The notes under the pieces: generated by a model
Database searches by the model: none
Seen by the model: the letters and a program-made list of their open reading frames with translations, nothing else
What the model was told of the DNA's origin: nothing
Program-made: the position numbers and the translations under genes
In this document: piece after piece, positions 8,505 through 15,871 of the stretch
How positions within the stretch are numbered: the stretch's first letter is position 1
How the letters are laid out: each line of letters begins with the position of its first letter
Assembly (NCBI GenBank): GCA_023955225.1
Contig: JAGSGJ010000026.1
Location: 1 to 28,804, forward strand
DNA: 28,804 nt
From: Sulfurovum sp.
GTDB taxonomy: Bacteria > Campylobacterota > Campylobacteria > Campylobacterales > Sulfurovaceae
Direction: 5' to 3'

Positions 8505-8677
8505 ACTTTTCTTCTTCGCTTTTTCCTTTTCGGGATAAAGTAAAGAAGATTCACTCCTTTCTATATATATGAACATATTCCCATATTTTTACAAATCTTA
8601 ATGTAGATAAATCATCTTCAGCTAATTTAATCAAATATCATATTTCTTATAAGTATTGAATATAATTTAAAATTATA
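8505..8677. other. AT-rich spacer after pnp
   Basis: Very AT-rich spacer with no ORF of note and no clear intrinsic terminator for pnp. The pyrimidine-rich run just after the pnp stop has little hairpin potential. I see nothing else that can be supported before the promoter that follows. Confidence 0.5.
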
Positions 8678-8706
8678 TTGTAAAATTATATTTTTTAGGC
8701 TATAGT
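8678..8706 (+). promoter_or_regulatory. Sigma70-type promoter of the riboswitch/DUF11 transcript
   Basis: TTGTAA (-35) and TATAGT (-10) are separated by exactly 17 bases, placing the transcription start near 8713, immediately at the 5' edge of the riboswitch aptamer. The string TTTTTAGGCTATA just before and in the -10 box also occurs at the chorismate-mutase promoter (about 24976), which suggests a common local promoter style. Confidence 0.55.
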
Positions 8707-8711
8707 ATATA

Positions 8712-8785
8712 TATAAAGGCCAAACTATCTGTGAAGATAGGACGGAAAGCCACGGATCTCTCTCGAGACCGCCGGGTTACTAAAG
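8712..8785 (+). promoter_or_regulatory. Cyclic di-GMP class I riboswitch (GEMM-I aptamer)
   Basis: The conserved core is plain: GGCCAAAC, a hairpin CUAUCU-GUGA-AGAUAG (8725-8740) capped by a GNRA tetraloop, then GGACGGAAAGCCACGG (8740-8755), which matches the GEMM-I core GACGCAAAGCC at all but one base, a second arm GG-UCUC...GAGA-CC (8754-8770), and the closing CGCCGGGUUAC (8770-8780). At the position of Vc2 G20, which selects c-di-GMP over cGAMP-type ligands, a G appears to be present, so c-di-GMP is the expected ligand. The aptamer starts at the predicted 5' end and lies 78 bases before the DUF11 gene. No U-tract terminator follows, so control is more likely at translation. Confidence 0.9.
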
Positions 8786-8862
8786 TTTTATGAAGAGTGC
8801 CTGAACGTTCAATCATATTGACCTCAAGGGTGAAAAGATGTCTATTTAAAGGGAGAAATAAA

Positions 8863-11800
8863 ATGAAATTATTAAAACTACTCACAGTTTTATCTACAAT
8901 GTTTACTATTACACTATCAGCTGTAACTATTTCTGGAAATATTAATTGTGATTTAAATGAGAATGGCACGATAGAAGTAGGTGAAGTATGTCCCACTGAA
9001 GCAATATGGGTAAAACTGTACAATGTCTCTAGAGATAGATTGATATCAGAGGTACCATTGTATCCTTCGGGAGCATTCGAGTTCCAGATCAATGCAACGG
9101 GTGACTTTAGATTATTTGTTGACAATAATGGAGATGGTAAAGATTCTACACCGACACCACCTTCAAATACTTTATTTGCTGATCCCTCGGATGGGAATCT
9201 AGATATTACTATTGATACTTTAGATCAGATCAGTTCAGGAAATGATTTTGTATTAATACCAGATCCAACATGTGACTGTACAGCAGGGGACAATAATTTA
9301 ACAAGAGCACCTATTGACATCGATGGTATTATGAATGATTGGGTCACTGTGTTGGCTGATCCAGATAATGGAGTTTGTGATTCAGGTACTGTAACTGATT
9401 ATGATGTCAATAATACTGTTAATGGGGTATTACAATCTACAGGAAGAAACCTTACACACTTCGTCTGGACAGGTCAAGATGACCCTAATGGCTTTGTATA
9501 TGGGTATACGGAACGTATTGGCTCTACTACAAATACTGAAACATTTATTTTCTATAAGGATGGTGATGCAGATGGTCTGATGGAGACAGGTGACATTGCT
9601 CTTACTGCAAGATGGCAGGGAAGTACAGGTACCGTTAATATGGAAATATGTGACTATGTTGTCGATGTAACAGATGGCGATGCGGATAGTGATTTTATGG
9701 TCTGGCAGCAGTCAGATGTAGGCACTCTATTACTCTACCCAGATGGTGCAACTGTTCCTCAAGAATGGGTAGGAAAAGCAGATGGGTATACACTAAATGG
9801 AGCCCTAACAAACTGTAGAACCGCATCTGGATTAGTAGGAATTGGTTCAGATGATGGTCTTGAGATGGAATGGCAAGTGCCATGGAAAGTGGTTGGTATG
9901 GTGCCATTCGAGCCGATCACATACCATGTTAGCACGATGAATTCTTCAGTCAATATTAATAACCCTCCTGGACAGGTTGATGATAATTTAGGGTCCTGTC
10001 CTCTAGCTGCACCAGTTGTGAAACTTGACATCAACAAAACAGCAGATACTACAATTCCTAGAGTAGGCGAGGATGTAACTTATACTATTACCGTGACTAA
10101 TAGTGGTGATCCTACACAGAGTGTTGTTGTGAATGATACGCTTCCAGTGGGTGTGACTTATGACAGTTATAGTGGAACAGATTGGACTTGTAACAATAAT
10201 GGACAAGATGTGAACTGTAGTTACTCAGGTATACTTGTAAATGGTGGAAGCAGTAGTGTCGATATCATTGTGTCCGTTGATGATAACACATCATTATGGG
10301 GTCAGACATTAACAAACTCTGCCTGTGCAAGTTCTGATGAAAATGCAACACTTATCTGCGATGAGGAAGATATCATCGTTTATACTCCAATGGTTATGTT
10401 GGATATTTCTAAAACGGCGAGTAATGCAACACCATATGTAGGTACAACTATCTTTTATACTACCGCTGTTACCAATAATGGTCCGGATACTGCCAATAAT
10501 GTGGTTGTGCATGATGTATTACCTGCTGGTTTAGACTACGTTGATTATGACGGTAGTAATTGGGTATGTACAGAAAATGCAAATACATTGGATTGTAATT
10601 ATACTGTCCCATTAAATTCAGGTGCGATGACTGATTTATTTATTATTACTAATGTAACTGGTTCAGCAGGTTTGGATATAAACAATACGGCTTCTACACA
10701 TGCCGATGAAAATCTTACAGATGTGAATGATAGCGCTTTAATCACACCCGCAACTCCTCCAGTTCCGGCTACTTTAGTCGTTGAAAAAGGAGTGAGCAAT
10801 TCAGCACCACTCACAGATGAAACCATTATTTACGGGATTATCATTTCAAATGTGGGGCAATTGGTCGCTAATAACGTAGTATTTACAGATAGTTTACCTT
10901 CAGGAGTAACATATGTGAGTATTGACTATAACGCTACTCTTATACCAACATTCACTAATGTACCTGATGGTAATATAACATTGAGTGGTTTTGATTTAAG
11001 TGCGGGAGCTTCAACTATTATCAGAATTACTGTGACAGTGGATGCTGTTGAACCTAATACAGTAAATAATGAAGCTTGTGCTCATTCAGACGAAAATTTA
11101 ACAGATGTATGTAATGATGCGAACTTTACCGTACGTGCACCAAATGTGCAGCTTGCAATAGATAAATCAGTAGATGACGAAAACCCATGGGTAGAGGATA
11201 ATGTTACCTATACCATAGTTGTTACGAATAATGGTACAGATACAGCTTACAATGTGGTAGTGATAGATACCTTACCAGTGGGAGTGACCTATGATGATCC
11301 TAATTATAGTGCTTCAGCTGGAGTGTTTGATGGGACAACATGGAATGATTTTAATCTTTCTTCTTCTGCTTCAGAAGAATTAAATATTACAGTAAGTATT
11401 GACGTGGGTCGAGAAGGAGAACTTCTTACAAATATAGCCGAAGCTGTTGCAGATGATGGTACACCTGTTTCTGACGATGCTAATTTAACAGTCTATGATC
11501 CAATTGTTGTACTTACTATACAAAAAGTTGCTGATCAAACAAGACCGGCTGAAGATACCAATATCACGTATACGATTATCGTGAACAATATAGGTGAAGA
11601 CAATGCGACCGGTGTTACAGTGACCGATACGCTTCCTGCTGATGTCACTTATCTGAATGCAGGAGGTGATGGATGGATATGTGTTGATAATGGTACTATA
11701 GATTGTTCATACTCGAATGAAATAGAACCAGGATTCCCTACAAGTTTTGATATCAATGTAACAGTCAATCCAGGTACTGCTGGTACGACCCTTACTAATA

Positions 11801-12390
11801 CGGCTTGTACAGTGTCTGATGAAAATGACACAGTAGTTTGTACAGATTTTAATATTGTAGTGAACAATGATCTTGACCTCGCAGTGACAAAAGGTGTCAA
11901 CAATTCAACACCTGTTGAAGGTGAAACGATTCTTTATACAGTTACTGTGACCAATAATGGTCCGATCACCGCAACAGGTATTCATATTATAGAAAATATA
12001 TCTGAGATTGAATTAAGCGGAGGGCTGCTAGATATTATCAGTAATCCATTACAAGGATTAATGATAGATTCAGATACTTGGGTTATTGATACATTACTTG
12101 TTGGAGAGACTGCCACACTTGAAGTCAATGCAACAGTAGCAAGTGGAGCAAATGGTGTTTATTATAATATAGCGGCCTTAGATGAACAGTTTTTGGATCA
12201 AAATGATATAGATTTTAATAATAACAGTGCGAGGGCAAGCATTACAGTAACTTGCCCATGTGACAACATTTCAAGCGATGGCTCTCCAGCTATGAACAAA
12301 ACAGTCGGTACATTGATGATATTGATGACAGTGCTGATCGGTCTTTTCTTTGTAAGAAGAGAAGAAAAATATAATACAAATGAAAGATAA
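8863..12390 (+). CDS. Large secreted DUF11-repeat surface protein with C-terminal sorting tail
   Basis: The start is the ATG at 8863, with AAAGGGAG 8 bases upstream; the longer frame from 8797 lacks a ribosome site and would hide the signal peptide. The protein has 1175 residues. Order: signal peptide 1-20 (cut after TLSA); an SdrD-B-like domain 21-130 holding an EF-hand loop (DLNENGTIEVGE, 30-41, flanked by Cys29 and Cys43) and DNNGDGKD; a domain 150-380 beginning IDIDGIMNDW, resembling DOMON/CBM9-like modules, with a further EF-like loop DGDADGLMETGD; six DUF11 (CARDB/Ig-like) repeats at about 386, 511, 636, 762, 882 and 1004, each with TYTITVTNNG and DTLPVGVTY motifs; and a tail MNK (1144-1146), about 18 hydrophobic residues, then RREEK. 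This tail resembles exosortase CTERM signals, and an exosortase gene lies 0.7 kb downstream. Probably a Ca2+-stabilised adhesin or matrix protein, produced under c-di-GMP control. Confidence 0.9.
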   Translation: MKLLKLLTVLSTMFTITLSAVTISGNINCDLNENGTIEVGEVCPTEAIWVKLYNVSRDRLISEVPLYPSGAFEFQINATGDFRLFVDNNGDGKDSTPTPPSNTLFADPSDGNLDITIDTLDQISSGNDFVLIPDPTCDCTAGDNNLTRAPIDIDGIMNDWVTVLADPDNGVCDSGTVTDYDVNNTVNGVLQSTGRNLTHFVWTGQDDPNGFVYGYTERIGSTTNTETFIFYKDGDADGLMETGDIALTARWQGSTGTVNMEICDYVVDVTDGDADSDFMVWQQSDVGTLLLYPDGATVPQEWVGKADGYTLNGALTNCRTASGLVGIGSDDGLEMEWQVPWKVVGMVPFEPITYHVSTMNSSVNINNPPGQVDDNLGSCPLAAPVVKLDINKTADTTIPRVGEDVTYTITVTNSGDPTQSVVVNDTLPVGVTYDSYSGTDWTCNNNGQDVNCSYSGILVNGGSSSVDIIVSVDDNTSLWGQTLTNSACASSDENATLICDEEDIIVYTPMVMLDISKTASNATPYVGTTIFYTTAVTNNGPDTANNVVVHDVLPAGLDYVDYDGSNWVCTENANTLDCNYTVPLNSGAMTDLFIITNVTGSAGLDINNTASTHADENLTDVNDSALITPATPPVPATLVVEKGVSNSAPLTDETIIYGIIISNVGQLVANNVVFTDSLPSGVTYVSIDYNATLIPTFTNVPDGNITLSGFDLSAGASTIIRITVTVDAVEPNTVNNEACAHSDENLTDVCNDANFTVRAPNVQLAIDKSVDDENPWVEDNVTYTIVVTNNGTDTAYNVVVIDTLPVGVTYDDPNYSASAGVFDGTTWNDFNLSSSASEELNITVSIDVGREGELLTNIAEAVADDGTPVSDDANLTVYDPIVVLTIQKVADQTRPAEDTNITYTIIVNNIGEDNATGVTVTDTLPADVTYLNAGGDGWICVDNGTIDCSYSNEIEPGFPTSFDINVTVNPGTAGTTLTNTACTVSDENDTVVCTDFNIVVNNDLDLAVTKGVNNSTPVEGETILYTVTVTNNGPITATGIHIIENISEIELSGGLLDIISNPLQGLMIDSDTWVIDTLLVGETATLEVNATVASGANGVYYNIAALDEQFLDQNDIDFNNNSARASITVTCPCDNISSDGSPAMNKTVGTLMILMTVLIGLFFVRREEKYNTNER

Positions 12391-12403
12391 AGGAGAAGAG
12401 AAG

Positions 12404-13054
12404 ATGAAAAAAATAATAAGTATAATTACGCTTAGTACCTTGTTATCGACAAGTAGTCTGTTTGGAGGGGGGAATATTGCCCCTGTTGTACCGATAGAAG
12501 AGATCGATCCGAATCCTTTTTATGTGGGGGTTGGTCTCATGTGGGCCGGAGTGAGCAGAGATTGTTTCGGATCGGGAACATGTCCGGATGTAAGACTTAA
12601 AGATTCCACATGGGGTGGGATCATCAGAGCAGGGTATGATTATAATCAATATATTGGTATCGAAGTACGTGCACTTCAATCAAGTATAGATACTGATTGG
12701 GCTGATAAGACAACACACTATGGAATCTTCCTCAAACCAATGATGCCAGTAGGTGAGCAGATGAATATTTATGGTCTTCTTGGTTATGGTCACACTAAAA
12801 TTGAAGTTGACTGTTCATATTTAAAGGATGAATTTACTTATGATGGTTTCAGCTATGGTATAGGACTTGAGTATGATCTCTCTGATCGTGAGGACGATAG
12901 AGAAGAAGGTTCTTACGATAGACCTTTTGATGGACATGGTGACCAGGAAAAAGGCTGGGGTCTTTGGGTAGATTATCAAAATCTTATGAATAATGAAGGT
13001 CCAAATAATTATAAAGCAAACATAGTAACCTTCGGGATTACTTACGACTTTTAA
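12404..13054 (+). CDS. Small outer-membrane beta-barrel protein (OmpA/OmpW-like barrel)
   Basis: The ATG at 12404 is chosen because GGAG sits 8 bases upstream and a signal peptide follows directly (KKIISIITLSTLLSTSSLFG); an ATG at 12380 lies inside the previous gene. The 216-residue product has alternating polar/aromatic strands (FYVGVGLMWAGVSRD, GIIRAGYDYNQYIGIEVRAL, YGIFLKPMMPV, IYGLLGYGHTKIEV, FSYGIGLEYDL, GLWVDYQNLM, IVTFGITYDF) and ends in Phe, the signal for BAM insertion: an eight-stranded barrel. An acidic/charged insert (DREDDREEGSYDRP) sits in one loop. It is 13 bases after the DUF11 gene and shares its riboswitch-controlled transcript. It may anchor, export or help assemble the large partner; this is inference from operon structure. 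Confidence 0.85.
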   Translation: MKKIISIITLSTLLSTSSLFGGGNIAPVVPIEEIDPNPFYVGVGLMWAGVSRDCFGSGTCPDVRLKDSTWGGIIRAGYDYNQYIGIEVRALQSSIDTDWADKTTHYGIFLKPMMPVGEQMNIYGLLGYGHTKIEVDCSYLKDEFTYDGFSYGIGLEYDLSDREDDREEGSYDRPFDGHGDQEKGWGLWVDYQNLMNNEGPNNYKANIVTFGITYDF

Positions 13055-13067
13055 TGAGTGAGGGATG

Positions 13068-13097
13068 GGGCTAGACTCAACTAGCCCTAACTTTTTC
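13068..13097 (+). terminator. Rho-independent terminator after the surface-protein operon
   Basis: GGGCTAG (13068-13074) and CTAGCCC (13081-13087) form a 7-bp stem with a 6-base loop, followed by TAACTTTTTCT. A second AT-rich hairpin, TAGCATA/TATGCTA (about 13099-13120), lies between it and the convergent exosortase stop and could slow RNA polymerase from either side. Confidence 0.8.
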
Positions 13098-13127
13098 TAG
13101 CATATTTAGTATTATGCTATTAAGAAG

Positions 13128-13601
13128 CTATTTTTTTGATAATTTGATAAATAATATAAAGAGTCCCAATCCGACACTCATCAATAATACATTGCCAATA
13201 AGGTCATGCGACCAATAAAAATTTCCTCTTCCACCTTCTTGCTCTACAAAATATACTACCAATAAAATACGAAAGACATTCACAAGTGAAAATAGTATAT
13301 ATCCAATACTCATCCAAAATATTTTATACCATAATGTAGAAGGGTAGGCAAGTATAGCTGCAAACAAAAAGAGTATAGGTATGATACCGTTACATGCTTG
13401 GTTAATAATGATTTTATACTGTGTGTTTATCCAAATATCAATACCTTGAAGTTGTTCTGGTGGTAAAAACATATCCAGAAAAAAAAGTGTGAGTTTTGTC
13501 TGTCGCTCATTGACTAACGTGCTCAATATAGAAGTTTCAGTGTAAAACACCATAAAGAGTATAATCAAGTATAGAAAGTATAAAGCTACAAATTTTTTCA
13601 T
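13128..13601 (-). CDS. Exosortase/archaeosortase-family transpeptidase-like membrane protein
   Basis: A 157-residue, strongly hydrophobic protein with about five membrane helices. It carries the exosortase catalytic set in order: Cys70 in NQACNGIIPILF, Arg111 in LVNVFRILLV (the N-x-x-R motif) and His132 in FYWSHDLIGN. Exosortases recognise CTERM tails of secreted proteins and cleave or transfer them at the membrane, often for exopolysaccharide-linked surface display. It is shorter than the EpsH fusion types and resembles single-domain forms such as XrtH, though the subtype cannot be fixed by eye. It is convergent with the DUF11/OMP operon, whose large protein has a fitting tail. Its start has no strong Shine-Dalgarno; a palindrome overlaps its putative -10 region. 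On its own promoter, it is not under the riboswitch. Confidence 0.85.
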   Translation of the reverse strand: MKKFVALYFLYLIILFMVFYTETSILSTLVNERQTKLTLFFLDMFLPPEQLQGIDIWINTQYKIIINQACNGIIPILFLFAAILAYPSTLWYKIFWMSIGYILFSLVNVFRILLVVYFVEQEGGRGNFYWSHDLIGNVLLMSVGLGLFILFIKLSKK

Positions 13602-13612
13602 TCTTATACTAT

Positions 13613-13626
13613 AGCACTATAGTGCT
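13613..13626 (-). promoter_or_regulatory. 14-bp perfect palindrome in the exosortase promoter
   Basis: AGCACTATAGTGCT lies 12 bases upstream of the exosortase start codon and contains TATAGT, a likely -10 box on the minus strand; a second TATAGT follows at about 13609. A dimeric repressor site overlapping the promoter is a reasonable guess. No regulator gene is adjacent. Confidence 0.4.
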
Positions 13627-13728
13627 TATTGCTCACAATACTCAGGTATTTTTCTAAATGCTTATGTAATGGTATAGTAGCTAACAAGATAATAAAAGTA
13701 ATTTAACCATATTTAATCATGATAAAGA

Positions 13729-13877
13729 TATAATTGCGTCGTTATTTGAAGTGATTAAGTAGGGAAATGTAGGCATTTATGTTTATATTGGCGATAATTC
13801 ATTATCGTTTACGCTATCCGAACAGACTTCTAGAACAGTCGAAGAGACTTAAAACCTATTAACTTAAAGGATATAAA
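13729..13877 (+). promoter_or_regulatory. atpE promoter and structured 5' leader
   Basis: TATAAT at 13729-13734 predicts a start near 13741, giving a leader of roughly 135 bases. Within it are a perfect CGATAAT/ATTATCG inverted repeat with a 2-base gap (13792-13807) and a CTTC/GAAG pairing near 13829-13845. AAAGGAT precedes the atpE start. A long leader suits a highly translated c-ring subunit, through mRNA stability or translation strength, but no known riboregulator is recognised. The stretch 13627-13728 shows nothing else. Confidence 0.5.
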
Positions 13878-14189
13878 ATGAAAAAGTTTTTCTTACTTTT
13901 CTTAGCACTTGGTGCTGTTGCGTTTGCTGGTGAAGCAGATGGTGAATCTATGATTAAAGCATACTCAGTAGTTGCTGCTGGTGTTGGTCTTGGTCTTGCT
14001 GCTCTTGGTGGAGCTGTTGGTATGGGTCATACTGCTGCTGCGACTATCGCTGGTACTGCTAGAAACCCAGGTCTTGGTGGTAAACTAATGACTACAATGT
14101 TCATCGCTCTTGCAATGATCGAAGCACAAGTTATCTATACATTGGTAATTGCGCTTATCGCTCTTTACGCTAACCCATTCATTGGATAG
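13878..14189 (+). CDS. atpE: F-type ATP synthase subunit c
   Basis: This 103-residue hairpin membrane protein forms the rotating c-ring of F1Fo ATP synthase. Helix 1 is Gly/Ala rich (VVAAGVGLGLAALGGAVGMG, 31-50), the polar loop has the conserved ARNP (61-64), and helix 2 carries the ion-binding carboxylate Glu82 in AMIEAQVIY. The usual Na+-site residues (Gln in helix 1, ET/S pair) are not obvious, so H+ coupling is more likely. A cleavable or extra N-terminal hydrophobic segment (FFLLFLALGAVAFAG) is present, as in other Campylobacterota. The gene stands alone with its own promoter and terminator, away from other atp genes, which is the normal arrangement in this phylum. Confidence 0.97.
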   Translation: MKKFFLLFLALGAVAFAGEADGESMIKAYSVVAAGVGLGLAALGGAVGMGHTAAATIAGTARNPGLGGKLMTTMFIALAMIEAQVIYTLVIALIALYANPFIG

Positions 14190-14207
14190 GACGCATAAAA
14201 AGCAAAG

Positions 14208-14284
14208 CTCTTTATACTACTACGCTAACGCTGAGTTAATTTCAGCAGTTGGCTCATTCGATTTATCGAATTTAGGTTAAAGAG
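14208..14284 (+). other. Structured 3' region of the atpE transcript
   Basis: CTCTTTA (about 14208) can pair with TAAAGAG (about 14278), enclosing GCTGA/TCAGC (7-base loop) and TTCGAT/ATCGAA hairpins. No ORF is present. This could be a protective 3' UTR structure or the body of a small RNA ending at the terminator that follows. Confidence 0.35.
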
Positions 14285-14293
14285 TCTAAAAGG

Positions 14294-14324
14294 TTGTGAT
14301 GGATATAATCCGTCACAATTTTTT
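14294..14324 (+). terminator. Strong intrinsic terminator after atpE
   Basis: TTGTGATGGAT (14294-14304) pairs with ATCCGTCACAA (14308-14318), 11 bp with one G-U pair and a 3-base loop, followed by six T. Confidence 0.9.
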
Positions 14325-14375
14325 AACCCCTCATTTTTTAAAGTTAAGTAGTACTTTTAAACTACAAGTCTATGT

Positions 14376-14461
14376 GCGCACGTGGTGGAACGGTAGACAC
14401 GTCAGCTTGAGGGGCTGATGCACTTATGTGTGTGGAGGTTCAAATCCTCTCGTGCGCACCA
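14376..14461 (+). tRNA. tRNA-Leu (anticodon GAG)
   Basis: Acceptor GCGCACG (14376-14382) pairs with CGTGCGC (14451-14457); discriminator A and an encoded CCA follow (to 14461). The D arm has TGGTGGAACGGTAGACACG, the anticodon stem TCAGC/GCTGA frames loop TTGAGGG with anticodon GAG at 14409-14411, a long class II variable arm follows, and the T arm is GGAGG-TTCAAAT-CCTCT. It decodes CUC and CUU. It lies between the atpE terminator and the HU gene. Confidence 0.97.
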
Positions 14462-14628
14462 TCTTTTTTCTCTCAATCATTCATCAATATAATTCCTGCA
14501 AATATTAACTATTACGTACATGAATAACCTAATGTTATGTTTATTCTTTTTTTAAACAAAAGACGATCAAATGCCGTAAAATAGGGCTTTTTATGACTTT
14601 TTTAGCTTTTTTTAAGAGTTGGTTGTGT

Positions 14629-14634
14629 TATAAT
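14629..14634 (+). promoter_or_regulatory. -10 box of the HU gene
   Basis: A perfect TATAAT lies 28 bases before the HU start codon, preceded by AT-rich T-runs (periodic A/T upstream of the -10, typical of sigma70 promoters in this phylum) and followed by a short leader ending in AAGGAAG. The rest of the 200-base spacer after the tRNA shows nothing else. Confidence 0.6.
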
Positions 14635-14662
14635 GACTGCATCTTAAAAACAAGGAAGAAGA

Positions 14663-14944
14663 ATGACAAAAGCAGATTTCGTAGAGTTAGTACAAAAGAA
14701 CGGTGAGTTTGAGAGTAAAGCAGCAGCAGAGAGAGCGGTAAAAGCATTTATCTCTTCAGTAACTGATGCATTGGTAAAAAAAGAAACTGTATCATTGGTA
14801 GGTTTTGGAACATTTTCTACAGTAGATGTAGCAGAAAAAAGTGGTAAAGTTCCAGGAACTGACAAAACGTATACAAAAGCAGCACACACTGCACCTAAAT
14901 TCAAAATGGGTAAAACACTTAAAGACGCTGTAGCAGGTAACTAA
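14663..14944 (+). CDS. hup: HU-family DNA-binding protein
   Basis: A 93-residue nucleoid protein of the HU/IHF family, which bends and compacts DNA as a dimer. The N-terminal helix pair (MTKADFVELVQKNGEFESKA), the signature VSLVGFGTF, and a C-terminal PKFKMGKTLKDAV match HU. The DNA-binding arm between them is shortened or altered: it reads VDVAEKSGKVPGTDKTYTKAAHTAP in place of the usual arginine-rich arm with RNPQTGE and the intercalating proline, so its DNA contacts may differ. Strong AAGGAAG Shine-Dalgarno. It is monocistronic, with its own promoter and a hairpin just past the stop. HU rather than IHF is inferred from length and the single copy in view. Confidence 0.9.
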   Translation: MTKADFVELVQKNGEFESKAAAERAVKAFISSVTDALVKKETVSLVGFGTFSTVDVAEKSGKVPGTDKTYTKAAHTAPKFKMGKTLKDAVAGN

Positions 14945-14955
14945 GTTCACCCTCT

Positions 14956-14981
14956 TATCTACTACCATTGGGTAGTAGATA
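14956..14981 (+). terminator. Hairpin after HU gene
   Basis: TATCTACTACC and GGTAGTAGATA form a perfect 11-bp stem with a 4-base loop (ATTG), 11 bases past the HU stop. No U-run follows, so it may stabilise the mRNA end or act as a weak terminator. Confidence 0.6.
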
Positions 14982-15022
14982 CCCTTCACTTTCATTTCAT
15001 CCAAAGCTTTTTTAAAACACCC

Positions 15023-15028
15023 TATAAT
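15023..15028 (+). promoter_or_regulatory. -10 box of the DUF5718-like gene
   Basis: TATAAT lies 45 bases upstream of the start codon, preceded by a T-run/A-run segment, with AAGGAT before the ATG. No recognisable -35 box. Confidence 0.5.
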
Positions 15029-15072
15029 CATCCCTGAGATATACTACATTAATATTTTTTCTAAGGATTTTT

Positions 15073-15870
15073 ATGCAATTACAAGATACCATATGTTTAG
15101 GTGTAGCAGGAAACTTTGCACACCATTTAGAACAAGCAGGTGAACTTAAAGACTTTGAAAATGTTATTACTGCTGAGCCAGATGCACCCAAAGGCATTTT
15201 CCCTTTTTATCTTCCTGGAGCAGACTCCTTTTTAGGTTTGTACTCTATAGGTACAGATACACTTGAACTTCCTGATTTCCAAGCAAATGCTCAAGTTGAA
15301 CCAGAGATAGCTGTACTTTTTGATATTGTGTATGATGATGACAATAAAGTGATCGATCTGATCGCTCAAATGTTTACAACGTTTAATGATTGTACTATTC
15401 GTAAAGAGGGTGCAAAAAAGATTTCTGAGAAAAAGTCCTGGGGTCCTAACTCTAAAGGGATCGGTGATAAATGGATAGCCATAGATAAATTTGAAGAGGG
15501 TGGAGTGATGGATAACTACCATCTATGCTCTTTTGTAAAGCGTGAAGGGGTATTACACCCTTATGGTGTAGATGCGCCACTACTTGGATACTCTTACTTC
15601 TACACTAAGCTTAAAACATGGCTTATAGATAAAATGAACACTCAGGAAGATTTTGGGCCGCTGGAAGATATAGCAGCACACCTAAAAACTACACAGTATC
15701 CAAAGCAGGCACTTATTTCGATAGGGGCAACAGCCTATGCAGAGTTTGGTGAAAGAAATTATTTACAAAGCAGTGATGAAGTCTATGTGATCGCCTATAA
15801 TAAAAATGTAGATGATAACAGCTTTGATACTTCAGATACTAAAGTGATACTGCACCAAACAGTACAGTAA
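15073..15870 (+). CDS. Conserved protein of unknown function (DUF5718-like)
   Basis: A soluble 265-residue protein without signal peptide or membrane segment. It starts with ICLGVAGNFAHHLEQAGE and contains GIFPFYLPG, EPEIAVLFDIVYD, KKSWGPNSKGIGDKWI and ALISIGATAYAEFGERNY. The phrase 'PEIAvlfdi' followed by a Trp-Gly-Pro-N-SKG block recalls fumarylacetoacetate-hydrolase-type folds, in which an E-x-E/D metal site sits in a similar place, and I recall proteins like this in Campylobacterota annotated as DUF5718. I cannot assign a reaction. It is monocistronic with its own -10 box and converges with the ferritin-like gene, separated by one base. Confidence 0.7.
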   Translation: MQLQDTICLGVAGNFAHHLEQAGELKDFENVITAEPDAPKGIFPFYLPGADSFLGLYSIGTDTLELPDFQANAQVEPEIAVLFDIVYDDDNKVIDLIAQMFTTFNDCTIRKEGAKKISEKKSWGPNSKGIGDKWIAIDKFEEGGVMDNYHLCSFVKREGVLHPYGVDAPLLGYSYFYTKLKTWLIDKMNTQEDFGPLEDIAAHLKTTQYPKQALISIGATAYAEFGERNYLQSSDEVYVIAYNKNVDDNSFDTSDTKVILHQTVQ

Positions 15871-15871
15871 G

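Noticed and set aside
8797..8862. Longer start for the DUF11 gene
   Set aside because: It would add 22 charged residues before a clear signal peptide and has no ribosome site; ATG 8863 has AAAGGGAG at the right distance.
8866..12300. DNA-level tandem repeats in the DUF11 gene
   Set aside because: Repetition is seen only in the protein (motifs every 120-126 residues); the DNA of the repeats has diverged, so no recent duplication or slipped-strand repeat is visible.
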